From: Pseudomonas fluorescens | GTDB taxonomy: Bacteria; Pseudomonadota; Gammaproteobacteria; Pseudomonadales; Pseudomonadaceae | Assembly (NCBI RefSeq): GCF_000730425.1 | Contig: NZ_CP008896.1 | Location: forward strand, 3,906,001 to 3,970,000 | DNA length: 64,000 nucleotides | Direction: 5' to 3' | Shown here: piece after piece, positions 47,709 through 55,770 of the stretch | Position numbering within the stretch: position 1 is the stretch's first letter | Layout of the letters: each line of letters starts with the position of its first letter | The notes under the pieces: generated by a model | The model's input: only the letters and a program-made list of their open reading frames with translations | Told to the model about the DNA's origin: nothing | Database searches by the model: none | Made by a program: the position numbers and the translations under genes

Positions 47709-47725
47709 GCACAGCGCCAACCCAA

Positions 47726-47814
47726 TGTGGGAGCGGGCTTGCTCGCGAATGCGGTGTGTCAGCCAAGTAGCGGGTGACTGACACACCGCATTCGCGAGCA
47801 AGCCCGCTCCCACA
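47726..47814. repeat. REPIN with perfect 37-base arms
   Basis: The arms begin 'TGTGGGAGCGGGCTTGCTCG' and continue through 'CGAATGCGGTGTGTCAG' on each side, with exact complementarity over 37 bases and a 15-base loop. It fills the gap between convergent znuA and thrB and ends one base before the thrB stop codon. Almost no divergence suggests recent origin or active maintenance. Confidence 0.92.
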
Positions 47815-47815
47815 T

Positions 47816-48769
47816 TTAGAGGGCGAGCGGCAACTGGATCGCAACCTGCTGGCGCTGCTCCAGCCGCTGCTGGAGTTCCCGTGGGTCGTGAATCAACACG
47901 TCCTGCCCGGCAAACGACTCTGCCGCAATCAGCCGTGACAGCCAGAACCGCACACACGCCACGCGCAACATTGTCGGCCACAGTTCAGCTTCCCTGGTGC
48001 TGAACGGTCGCAGTGCGGCATAGGCGCCCAGCAGCGCCCGCGCGCGGTGGCCGTCGATCACGCCGGCATCGTCCGAGCACCAGTCATTCAGGGCAATCGC
48101 CACGTCGTACAGCATCGGCCCGGAACACGCGTTGTAGAAGTCGATCAACCCAGTCAGGTGGGTGCCTTCAAACATCGCGTTGTCGCGAAACAGGTCGGCA
48201 TGGATGTTGGCGCGGGGCAGCGTGAGGATGTGTACCTTGTGTTGCTGGATTTCATTCAGGGCCGCTTGCAGCAGGCTCTGTTGTTCTGCGTCGAGGTGTG
48301 AGATCAACTGTGCACCTTCGTCGAGCATCCAGTCCAGCCCGCGATCGGTCTTGCGTTCCAGCACCTTGTCGCCCTGGGTGGCCAGGTGCAGATGAGCGAG
48401 TAGCTCACCCACTTGTACGCAATGCTGGGCGTTGGCGTCCTTGATGTGCTTGCCCGCCAGGCGCGGTTGCAGCAGCGCCGGCTTGCCCGCCAATTCGCGC
48501 AGGGCCACGCCGTCGGTGGTGCGCAGGGCGTAAGGCACGGGCAGGTCGGCGTCGTGGAGTACGTCCAGCAGTTCGATGAAGAACGGCATTTCGTCCACGG
48601 GGCCGCGTTCAACCAGGGTCAGGACAAATTCGCCCTGTTCCAGGCTGATAAAGAAGTTGGTGTTTTCGCTACCAGCGGCAATCCCCTGGAAATCGAGCAG
48701 GCGGCCGAGCCCGTAAGGGGCGAGAAAGGTTTCCAGCTCGGGCCGAGCCAGGGGGGTGAACACAGACAT
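47816..48769 (-). CDS. thrB: Homoserine kinase (aminoglycoside-phosphotransferase type)
   Basis: Phosphorylates homoserine for threonine synthesis. The 317-residue protein belongs to the APH-fold homoserine kinases of pseudomonads, not the GHMP type of E. coli. It shows 'GSENTNFFISL', the catalytic loop 'RANIHADLFRDNAMFEGTHL' and Mg loop 'GLIDFYNACSGPMLYDVAIA'. Its stop codon sits next to a REP element. The gene stands alone between znuA and the DUF2782 gene. Confidence 0.93.
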   Translation of the reverse strand: MSVFTPLARPELETFLAPYGLGRLLDFQGIAAGSENTNFFISLEQGEFVLTLVERGPVDEMPFFIELLDVLHDADLPVPYALRTTDGVALRELAGKPALLQPRLAGKHIKDANAQHCVQVGELLAHLHLATQGDKVLERKTDRGLDWMLDEGAQLISHLDAEQQSLLQAALNEIQQHKVHILTLPRANIHADLFRDNAMFEGTHLTGLIDFYNACSGPMLYDVAIALNDWCSDDAGVIDGHRARALLGAYAALRPFSTREAELWPTMLRVACVRFWLSRLIAAESFAGQDVLIHDPRELQQRLEQRQQVAIQLPLAL

Positions 48770-48825
48770 GGTTAAAACTGCCAGTACGGGCGCCGCGGGC
48801 CGCAGCGCCGATTAAAATTAAGAAA

Positions 48826-49116
48826 TCATTTCCATTCGAAGATCTTCCATGACGGGATCAGCATATCCGGCTGGTCCGAGCGGATGAAGTTCGCGTCGGT
48901 TCCGTCTGCACGCACCAGAAAGTAAGGCGGCGCGCCTTTCGGGGTTACCTTGATTGCATACAGGAAGCCATTTTGGCGGTATTCCTGGATGGTTTTGTCG
49001 CCTTCCGTGCGAATGGTGACTTCCGGATCCCCCGAGGGAGCGTCGTCTGCCGCCATGGCAGCCATCGGAGCGAGTGCAATCAAGCCGGTCAACAGCAGGC
49101 GATTGAATGTACGCAT
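48826..49116 (-). CDS. DUF2782 secreted protein
   Basis: A 96-residue protein with a Sec signal (residues 1-22, 'LAPMAAMAADD') and the DUF2782 domain 'GDPEVTIRTEGDKTIQEYRQ' and 'YAIKVTPKGAPPYFLVRADG', ending 'LIPSWKIFEWK'. The function is unknown. The family is often found next to polA, as here; the genes are divergent. Confidence 0.92.
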   Translation of the reverse strand: MRTFNRLLLTGLIALAPMAAMAADDAPSGDPEVTIRTEGDKTIQEYRQNGFLYAIKVTPKGAPPYFLVRADGTDANFIRSDQPDMLIPSWKIFEWK

Positions 49117-49190
49117 GATAACCTTGTCCCTTTGTTGTCATTGGTCCGGCTATTCTAGCGCCTGACCCGCCGAAAAGGTTGATCCTGCTC

Positions 49191-51992
49191 ATGAGCCAAG
49201 CCCCCCTCGTCCTGGTGGACGGTTCTTCATATCTGTACCGCGCCTTCCACGCGCTGCCGCCGCTGACCACCTCCAAAGGCCTGCCGACCGGTGCGGTCAA
49301 GGGCGTGTTGAACATGCTCAAAAGCCTGCGCAAGCAATACCCGGACAGCCCGTTCGCGGTGGTGTTCGACGCCAAGGGCGGGACATTTCGCGATGACATG
49401 TACGCCGAATACAAGGCCAACCGCCCGAGCATGCCCGACGACATGCGCGTGCAGATCGAGCCTCTGCACCAGAGCGTGATCGCCCTGGGCTTCCCGCTGC
49501 TGTGCGTCGAAGGCGTCGAAGCGGACGACGTGATCGGCACCCTGGCCCGCAGCAGTGCGGCCGCCAACCGCCCGGTGGTGATCTCCACCGGCGACAAGGA
49601 CATGGCGCAGTTGGTCGACGGGCACATTACCTTGGTCAACACCATGACCGGTAGCGCCATGGATGTGGACGGCGTAAAGGAGAAATTTGGTGTCGCTCCC
49701 GAGCAGATCATCGACTATCTGGCGCTGATGGGCGACTCCTCCGACAACATCCCAGGCGTTCCAGGTATCGGTCCTAAGACTGCTTCGGGCCTGTTGGTGG
49801 GTGTGAACGGCGGCCTGAAAGAGCTTTATGAGCAACTCGATATTGTCCCGAGCTTGCCGATCCGTGGGGCCAAGACCTTGCCGGCCAAGCTCGCAGAACA
49901 CAAAGAGATGGCGTTCCTGTCCTACCAGTTGGCGACCATCAAGGTCGACGTGCCACTGGATGTTGGCCTGGAAGACTTGCACCTGATCGAGCCGGACCGC
50001 GAGAAGTTGCTTGAGCTGTACACCCTGTTGGAATTCAAGAGCTGGATCGATGAGATTCAGCGCGATGCCAAGCGGGTCGAGCTGAAAGCGGTTGCCGACG
50101 CGGCACCGGCCCAGGCCGCGGTTGCGCCTGAAGCCGAACAGCCCGTGGCCCCGGCTGAAGCGCAGTACGAAACCATCCTCGACCAGGCCCGTTTTGATGT
50201 GTGGTTGAAGAAACTCAATGACGCGAAGCTGTTTGCCTTCGATACCGAAACCACTGGTGTCGATGCCCAGCAGGCGCAACTGGTGGGGGTTTCGTTTGCT
50301 GTGCAGGCCAATGAAGCGGCCTACATCCCGCTGACCCATTCCTACATCGGCGTGCCCGAGCAGTTGGACCGCGATACGGTGCTGTTGGCCTTGAAGCCGC
50401 TGTTGGAAGACCCGCAAAAGCTCAAGGTTGGCCAGCACGCCAAGTTCGACATGAATATCCTGGCCAATTGTGCGATTGGCGGCGACCCGGCACACGGCAT
50501 CACAGTGCGCGGCATCGCCTTCGACACCATGCTCGAATCCTACGTGCTGAACTCCACTGCGACCCGCCACGACATGGACAGCCTGGCGAAGAAGTACCTG
50601 GAGCATGACACCGTCAGCTTCCAGGACATTGCTGGCAAGGGCGCCAAACAACTGACCTTCGACCAGATTGCCCTGGAACAGGCCGGCCCCTATGCCGCCG
50701 AAGACGCCGATGTGACCCTGCGTCTGCACTTGGCTCTGTACGAACAACTCAGCGCCCTGCCGAGCCTGGCCAGTGTGCTGACGGATATCGAGATGCCATT
50801 GGTGCCGGTGCTGGCACGGATCGAGCGCCAGGGAGCCCTGGTGGACGCTGCGTTGCTGGGCGTGCAGAGCATCGAACTGGGCAACAAGATGGTGGAACTG
50901 GAGCGCCAGGCGTACGAGATCGCCGGCGAGGAGTTCAACCTGGGCTCGCCCAAGCAGTTGGGAGCGATCCTCTACGAGAAACTCGGGCTGCCGGTGTTGA
51001 AGAAGACCGGCAAGGGGCAGGCCTCCACCGCCGAAGAAGTGCTGGCCAAACTGGCCGAAGATGACTACCCGCTGCCCAAGGTGCTGATGCAGTACCGCAG
51101 CATGAGCAAGCTCAAAAGCACCTACACCGACCGTTTGCCCGAGCAGATCAACCCACGTACCGGGCGCATTCATACCTCTTATCACCAGGCCGTGGCGGCC
51201 ACCGGGCGTTTGTCGTCCAGTGATCCGAACCTGCAGAACATCCCCGTGCGCACTGCCGAAGGCCGGCGGATCCGCCAGGCATTCGTTGCGCCCAAGGGCT
51301 ATAAACTGCTGGCAGCGGACTATTCGCAGATCGAGCTGCGGATCATGGCGCACCTGTCCAAAGACGAAGGCTTGCTCAACGCCTTCCGCGACAACCTGGA
51401 TGTGCATACGGCCACGGCGGCCGAGGTGTTCAAGGTCGAGCTGGGTGAGGTCACGTCTGACCAGCGGCGCAGTGCCAAGGCGATCAACTTCGGTCTGATC
51501 TACGGCATGGGCGCGCAGAAGCTGGGCAAGGATATTGGTGTCGATACCAAGACCGCCAAGGCCTATATCGATGTGTACTTCGCCCGCTACCCAGGCGTGC
51601 GCGAGTACATGGAACGCACCCGTGCCCAGGCTTCTGACCAGGGCTATGTGGAAACATTGTTCGGGCGCCGCCTGTATCTGCCGGACATCCACTCCAACAA
51701 ACCCCAGGAGCGTGCGGGCGCAGAACGTACTGCGATCAACGCGCCGATGCAGGGTACTGCCGCCGATATCATCAAGAAAGCGATGGTCAAGGTCGACAAT
51801 TGGCTGACAGAGTCGGGGCTGGACGCCAAGGTCATCCTGCAGGTGCACGATGAATTGGTGGTCGAGGTCCGCGAAGACCTGGTGGCGCAGGTCAGCGAAA
51901 AGATTCGTGAGCACATGAGCGGTGCTGCGAAACTGGATGTGCCGCTGTTGGTTGAGGTTGGGGTGGGCGATAACTGGGACGAAGCGCACTGA
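49191..51992 (+). CDS. polA: DNA polymerase I
   Basis: Repair and Okazaki-fragment processing polymerase. The 933-residue protein has the N-terminal 5'-3' exonuclease ('[20 protein letters not shown]', '[10 protein letters not shown]', '[18 protein letters not shown]'). The 3'-5' proofreading domain follows from about residue 335 ('[14 protein letters not shown]'). The family A polymerase domain carries motif A '[14 protein letters not shown]', the O-helix '[16 protein letters not shown]', and motif C '[14 protein letters not shown]'. The ATG at 49191 has 'AAAAGG' upstream. A hairpin follows the stop. Confidence 0.98.
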   Translation: MSQAPLVLVDGSSYLYRAFHALPPLTTSKGLPTGAVKGVLNMLKSLRKQYPDSPFAVVFDAKGGTFRDDMYAEYKANRPSMPDDMRVQIEPLHQSVIALGFPLLCVEGVEADDVIGTLARSSAAANRPVVISTGDKDMAQLVDGHITLVNTMTGSAMDVDGVKEKFGVAPEQIIDYLALMGDSSDNIPGVPGIGPKTASGLLVGVNGGLKELYEQLDIVPSLPIRGAKTLPAKLAEHKEMAFLSYQLATIKVDVPLDVGLEDLHLIEPDREKLLELYTLLEFKSWIDEIQRDAKRVELKAVADAAPAQAAVAPEAEQPVAPAEAQYETILDQARFDVWLKKLNDAKLFAFDTETTGVDAQQAQLVGVSFAVQANEAAYIPLTHSYIGVPEQLDRDTVLLALKPLLEDPQKLKVGQHAKFDMNILANCAIGGDPAHGITVRGIAFDTMLESYVLNSTATRHDMDSLAKKYLEHDTVSFQDIAGKGAKQLTFDQIALEQAGPYAAEDADVTLRLHLALYEQLSALPSLASVLTDIEMPLVPVLARIERQGALVDAALLGVQSIELGNKMVELERQAYEIAGEEFNLGSPKQLGAILYEKLGLPVLKKTGKGQASTAEEVLAKLAEDDYPLPKVLMQYRSMSKLKSTYTDRLPEQINPRTGRIHTSYHQAVAATGRLSSSDPNLQNIPVRTAEGRRIRQAFVAPKGYKLLAADYSQIELRIMAHLSKDEGLLNAFRDNLDVHTATAAEVFKVELGEVTSDQRRSAKAINFGLIYGMGAQKLGKDIGVDTKTAKAYIDVYFARYPGVREYMERTRAQASDQGYVETLFGRRLYLPDIHSNKPQERAGAERTAINAPMQGTAADIIKKAMVKVDNWLTESGLDAKVILQVHDELVVEVREDLVAQVSEKIREHMSGAAKLDVPLLVEVGVGDNWDEAH

Positions 51993-51998
51993 TCACAG

Positions 51999-52031
51999 GG
52001 CATTGCTGCGGCATGACGTCGTAGCAATGCC
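51999..52031 (+). terminator. Hairpin after polA
   Basis: GGCATTGCT and AGCAATGCC are exact 9-base arms around 15 bases, starting six bases after the polA stop. There is no T-run, so it may be an mRNA end stabiliser or a weak terminator rather than a classical intrinsic one. Confidence 0.45.
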
Positions 52032-52082
52032 TATAGATCGAAAACGGCCGAGGGTTATTTCCAATAGTTTTCCCGGGCGCCG

Positions 52083-52110
52083 GAACTTAACCCATGAAAC
52101 GTCACTCAGA
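52083..52110 (+). promoter_or_regulatory. AlgU (sigma-22) promoter of the ErsA-type RNA
   Basis: A perfect GAACTT -35 at 52083, a 17-base spacer and TCAGA at 52106-52110. Start of transcription would be near 52117. It matches the envelope-stress consensus as well as the osmC promoter does. Confidence 0.8.
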
Positions 52111-52116
52111 GTTACT

Positions 52117-52246
52117 GAATGGGTGGTGAAGCCCTTCAATGCTCCTATGTTGTGTTAAGTGTTGGCAGATATCTGGACCCCGCCCTAGCGGTCCGGAACT
52201 TGGACCCCGAACTTCCCCTCCCCATACGAAGTCCGGGGTTTTTTTT
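52117..52246 (+). ncRNA. ersA: ErsA-like small regulatory RNA (Spot 42 position)
   Basis: A ~130-base transcript is predicted from an AlgU promoter to an intrinsic terminator between polA and engB, the exact place and size of ErsA in P. aeruginosa (and of Spot 42 in enterobacteria). It contains an internal hairpin (GGACC...GGTCC near 52174-52195). The terminator CCCCGAACTTC...GAAGTCCGGGG has an 8-T tail. The loop 'CCCCTCCCC' is a C-rich single-stranded region fitting the pairing seed of ErsA. Known ErsA targets include alginate and porin genes. Confidence 0.82.
52205..52246 (+). terminator. Intrinsic terminator of the ErsA-like RNA
   Basis: An eleven-base stem with one mismatch (CCCCGAACTTC / GAAGTCCGGGG) followed directly by eight T residues at 52239-52246. 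It also lies just beyond the end of the convergent engB gene. Confidence 0.88.
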
Positions 52247-52259
52247 GCCCGCAGAAAAG

Positions 52260-52901
52260 TTACTCGGCGACTTCGGCGCCTTTGTCCGCCAGCTCCATCC
52301 AGCCTGCCAGCACGGTATAGGCGTCTTCCAGGCCCATGCGCTTGGGCGCCGAGAACAGCTGGATGGTGATTGCATCCCCCCAGCCCTTACGGATTTCGGC
52401 CTGCACTTTGAGCAACGTGTTCTTGGCGGCGCCGTAGGTCAGTTTGTCAGCCTTGGTCAGCAGGATATGCATCGGCATGCCACTGGCGACGGCCCAATCG
52501 AGCATCAACAGATCGAAATCGGTCATTGGATGACGGATATCCATCATCAGGATCAGGCCTTTCAAGCTTTCGCGGCCACCCAGATAGGCTTCCAGGTGAC
52601 GCTGCCAGTGCAGCTTCAATGGGATAGGCACTTTCGCGTAACCGTAGCCCGGCAGGTCGACCAGACGCCGATCATCGTCTAGCTTGAAGAAGTTGAGGAG
52701 CTGTGTGCGGCCCGGGGTTTTCGAGGTGCGAGCCAGGCTGGCATGGGTCAGGGTGTTGAGTGCGCTGGACTTGCCGGCGTTGGAGCGCCCGGCAAAGGCG
52801 ACTTCAAAGCCTTCGTCGTCGGGGCATTGGTCGACTTTGGCGGCGCTGAGCATGAAGGTGGACTGTTGGCACAGACCGAGGATGGGGTTCTTGAGTTGCA
52901 T
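52260..52901 (-). CDS. engB: Ribosome biogenesis GTPase EngB/YihA/YsxC
   Basis: Essential GTPase in large ribosomal subunit assembly. The 213-residue protein has G1 '[13 protein letters not shown]', G3 'DLPGYGYAK' and G4 'LTKADKL', plus the conserved '[11 protein letters not shown]'. The ATG at 52901 gives the family N-terminus ([16 protein letters not shown]); the longer frame to 53027 is unlikely. It converges with the ErsA-type RNA downstream of polA. Confidence 0.96.
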   Translation of the reverse strand: MQLKNPILGLCQQSTFMLSAAKVDQCPDDEGFEVAFAGRSNAGKSSALNTLTHASLARTSKTPGRTQLLNFFKLDDDRRLVDLPGYGYAKVPIPLKLHWQRHLEAYLGGRESLKGLILMMDIRHPMTDFDLLMLDWAVASGMPMHILLTKADKLTYGAAKNTLLKVQAEIRKGWGDAITIQLFSAPKRMGLEDAYTVLAGWMELADKGAEVAE

Positions 52902-53093
52902 GGGATTTCCGATGTGGGCGGTGCCGGGAATGGGTGCGGCAAGTAGTGTCGTTCCCGTTTCAGTAGCGCCAGTATATAATGCCGCAGATTTTGTGTGTGC
53001 TTTGTCCCAGCGAAGGATGAAGTTCACGGGAGCGATAGACCTTTATTGCGCATTAGAACGCAAAACGCTTCCAAACCCTGAAAAGGTCGACGT

Positions 53094-53384
53094 ATGACCA
53101 AGTGGCTGCTAGCTGTCGGTGTCCTGGTACCACTTTACAGTGCGCAGGCTACACAGGATCCGGAAGCTGTGTACAACCGCGTTTGCGCGGCTTGCCATGC
53201 CGGGCAGTTGCCAACGGCCCCCAAGCGGGGTGACCGGGCAGCCTGGGCGCCGAGGCTGGCGCAAGGCATGGATACGCTGGTGCAGCACGTGACCCAGGGT
53301 TTCAAGGCGATGCCGCCGCGTGGTTTGTGCATGGAATGCCGTGCCGAGGATTACCAGGCCATCATTCTTTTGATGAGCGAGTAG
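53094..53384 (+). CDS. Cytochrome c5-type monoheme protein
   Basis: A 96-residue periplasmic electron carrier. A signal peptide (1-20) precedes the heme site CAACH at residues 31-35, with the axial methionine in 'KAMPPRGLCMEC'. The second Cys pair is the c5-type disulfide. Located just before cytochrome c4 in the same direction, divergent from engB; 'TATATAAT' at 52972 is a fair -10. Confidence 0.92.
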   Translation: MTKWLLAVGVLVPLYSAQATQDPEAVYNRVCAACHAGQLPTAPKRGDRAAWAPRLAQGMDTLVQHVTQGFKAMPPRGLCMECRAEDYQAIILLMSE

Positions 53385-53430
53385 ACCCGGTCCATAACTC
53401 TATAACCTTTAGCCGTAATTGGATTAGCTG

Positions 53431-54045
53431 ATGAACAAATTGATCGTGAGTCTGCTGTTGACCTTGGGCATCACTGGTGTTGCCCATGCTGCAGGTGACG
53501 CTACTGCGGGCAAGGACAAGGTCGCCGTATGTGGTGCCTGCCATGGACCGGATGGCAACAGCCCGGCGCCCAACTTCCCAAAATTGGCGGGCCAGGGTGA
53601 GAGGTACCTGACCAAGCAGTTGCACGACATCAAGGATGGCAAGCGAACGGTACTGGAAATGACCGGCATGCTGGCCAACCTCAGCGATCAGGACCTGGCG
53701 GATATCGCGGCCTACTTCGCCAGCCAGGCAGGTAGCGTGGGTGCGGCGGATCCAAAAATCGTCGAACGTGGCGAAGCGTTGTTCCGTGGTGGCAACCTCG
53801 AAAAAGGCCTGCCGGCCTGTACCGGCTGCCACTCCCCGGATGGTTCGGGCAACGCCGCGGCAGGCTTCCCGCACCTGGGTGGCCAGCACGCCCAGTACAT
53901 CGCCAAGCAACTGACGGATTTCCGCAAGGAAGAAGCCGGTCGCGCCAACGATGGCGACGCCATGACCATGCGCACCATCGCGCGCAAGCTGAGTGATGAA
54001 GACATTGCAGCGGTGGCCAGCTACATCCAGGGCCTGCATAAGTAA
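53431..54045 (+). CDS. cc4: Diheme cytochrome c4
   Basis: Periplasmic diheme electron carrier to terminal oxidases. The 204-residue protein has a signal (1-20, 'GVAHAAGDA'), and two tandem cytochrome c domains with CGACH at 34-38 and CTGCH at 130-134. Each has a downstream axial Met ('MTGMLANLSDQDLADIAAYF', 'MRTIARKLSDEDIAAVASYI'). It ends with a good terminator at 54123. Confidence 0.96.
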   Translation: MNKLIVSLLLTLGITGVAHAAGDATAGKDKVAVCGACHGPDGNSPAPNFPKLAGQGERYLTKQLHDIKDGKRTVLEMTGMLANLSDQDLADIAAYFASQAGSVGAADPKIVERGEALFRGGNLEKGLPACTGCHSPDGSGNAAAGFPHLGGQHAQYIAKQLTDFRKEEAGRANDGDAMTMRTIARKLSDEDIAAVASYIQGLHK

Positions 54046-54122
54046 GGCCTGGATGACCTGACGTTGCCAGGGCCTATACCTTGCGTAACGTTAACGCTCG
54101 ATTAATCTGTCGATGCAAGCAT

Positions 54123-54151
54123 AAAAAGGGTGGCTCGGGCTGCCCTTTTTT
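54123..54151 (+). terminator. Intrinsic terminator after cytochrome c4
   Basis: AAAAAGGG...CCCTTTTTT forms a stem with inner G-T pairs around TCGG, followed by T residues. It lies 78 bases after the cytochrome c4 stop and before dsbA. Its A/T symmetry could allow function in both directions. Confidence 0.8.
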
Positions 54152-54245
54152 GTGGCCGCTACCGTTACACTAACGAACTCATGCCCGTGCAGACCTGTCA
54201 TAAAAAAGGTCGCGCGAGGCGACTTTATTTGTCCAGGAGTAAAGC

Positions 54246-54881
54246 ATGCGTAATCTGATCCTCAGCGCCGCTCTCGTCACTGCCAGCCTGTTCGGCATGA
54301 CCGCCCAAGCCGCCGATGTGCCGCTTGAAGCGGGCAAGACCTATGTTGAATTGGCCAACCCTGTGCCGGTTTCCGTGCCGGGCAAGATCGAAGTCGTAGA
54401 GCTGTTCTGGTATGGCTGCCCGCATTGCTATTCCTTTGAACCAACCATCAACCCTTGGGCCGAGAAGCTGCCTTCGGACGTGAACTTCAAGCGCATTCCT
54501 GCCATGTTCGGCGGCCCGTGGGATGCCCACGGCCAGATGTTCCTGACTCTGGAAGCCATGGGTGTGGAGCATAAAGTCCACAATGCCGTGTTCGAAGCTA
54601 TCCAGAAGGATCGCAAGCCGCTGACCAAGCCTGATCAAATGGCCGACTTCCTCGCCACCCAAGGCGTGGACAAGGACAAGTTCCTGGCGACCTTCAACTC
54701 CTTCGCCATCCAGGGCCAGATCAAGCAGGCCAAGGAACTGGCGCAGAAGTACGGCGTGCAAGGCGTTCCCACCCTGATTGTCAACGGCAAGTACCGCTTT
54801 GACCTGGGCTCCACCGGCGGCCCTGAAGCGACCCTCAATGTTGCCGACCAGTTGATCGCCAAAGAGCGCGCAGCCAAGTAA
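54246..54881 (+). CDS. dsbA: Thiol:disulfide interchange protein DsbA
   Basis: Periplasmic disulfide-forming oxidase. The 211-residue protein has a Sec signal (1-22, 'MTAQAADV') and a thioredoxin fold with the active site Cys58-Pro-His-Cys61 in 'VVELFWYGCPHCYSFEP'. The cis-proline is in 'GVQGVPTLIVNGKYR'. The ribosome site 'CCAGGAGTAAAGC' precedes the ATG. It is followed in 11 bases by the endonuclease/phosphatase gene. Confidence 0.97.
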   Translation: MRNLILSAALVTASLFGMTAQAADVPLEAGKTYVELANPVPVSVPGKIEVVELFWYGCPHCYSFEPTINPWAEKLPSDVNFKRIPAMFGGPWDAHGQMFLTLEAMGVEHKVHNAVFEAIQKDRKPLTKPDQMADFLATQGVDKDKFLATFNSFAIQGQIKQAKELAQKYGVQGVPTLIVNGKYRFDLGSTGGPEATLNVADQLIAKERAAK

Positions 54882-54891
54882 GGGGCTCGCC

Positions 54892-55770
54892 ATGCGTCGC
54901 TGGGGTACCGAACGAGTGGTTGGCCTGCATGATCCGCAGGTCAACGAACACCATCTCGCGTCCACCGGCCTGCCGGGGGACAGCCGGCTGCGCTTGCTGA
55001 GCTTCAATATTCAGGTCGGCATCAGTACCGAGAAGTACCGTCACTACCTGACCCGTGGCTGGCAGCATCTGCTGCCCCACAACGGGCGGGCCGGCAACCT
55101 GCAGAAGATTGGCGACTTGCTGGGCGACTTCGATTTGGTGGCCCTGCAGGAGGCCGATGGCGGCAGCCTGCGTTCGGGCTACGTCAACCAGGTCGAACAC
55201 CTGGCGCAATTGGGGGCTTTTCCCTACTGGTACCAACAACTCAATCGCAACCTCGGACGGCTGGGCCAGCACAGCAATGGCGTGCTCAGCCGTTTGAAAC
55301 CCTCGGTGATCGAAGACCATCCACTGCCGGGTCCGAAAGGACGCGGGGCGATTCTCGTGCGTTTTGGCGAGGGGCCTGAGGCGCTGATAGTGGTCATGAT
55401 GCACCTGGCGCTGGGGGCGCGTACTCGCACCCTGCAGTTGGCCTACATCCGTGAGCTGATTGGCGATTACAAACACCAGGTGCTGATGGGGGACATGAAC
55501 ACCCACGCCAGTGATCTGTTGGAAAATTCTCCGTTGCGCGACCTTGGGCTGCTGGCGCCACAGGTCGAAGCCACTTTCCCCAGCTGGCGCCCGCAACGCT
55601 GTCTTGATCACATCCTGCTAAGCCCGACCCTGACGCTGGAAAGCGTGCAGGTGCTGGCGCAACCCATTTCCGATCACCTGCCGGTCGCGGTAGAGATTCG
55701 TCTGCCGGGTTCGCTCACGGTTGATGCATTACCCGCGTTGAGCCCCGGCCCTCGCGGACCCCTTGCATGA
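54892..55770 (+). CDS. Endonuclease/exonuclease/phosphatase family protein
   Basis: A 292-residue protein of the EEP fold with 'LRLLSFNIQVGI', 'LVALQEADGG', 'MGDMNTHASDLLENSPL' and the C-terminal 'ISDHLPVAVEIRLP', which supply the metal and catalytic residues. Substrates of the fold include nucleic acids and phospholipids; the specific role is unknown. Its stop overlaps the start of the diguanylate cyclase (ATGA). Confidence 0.9.
   Translation: MRRWGTERVVGLHDPQVNEHHLASTGLPGDSRLRLLSFNIQVGISTEKYRHYLTRGWQHLLPHNGRAGNLQKIGDLLGDFDLVALQEADGGSLRSGYVNQVEHLAQLGAFPYWYQQLNRNLGRLGQHSNGVLSRLKPSVIEDHPLPGPKGRGAILVRFGEGPEALIVVMMHLALGARTRTLQLAYIRELIGDYKHQVLMGDMNTHASDLLENSPLRDLGLLAPQVEATFPSWRPQRCLDHILLSPTLTLESVQVLAQPISDHLPVAVEIRLPGSLTVDALPALSPGPRGPLA

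Noticed and set aside
49227..51989. A 920-codon reverse frame opposite polA
   Set aside because: Same codon-bias shadow; the forward strand encodes a complete DNA polymerase I with all motifs.
52902..53027. N-terminal extension of EngB
   Set aside because: The family begins at the ATG at 52901; the extension covers the divergent promoter of cytochrome c5.
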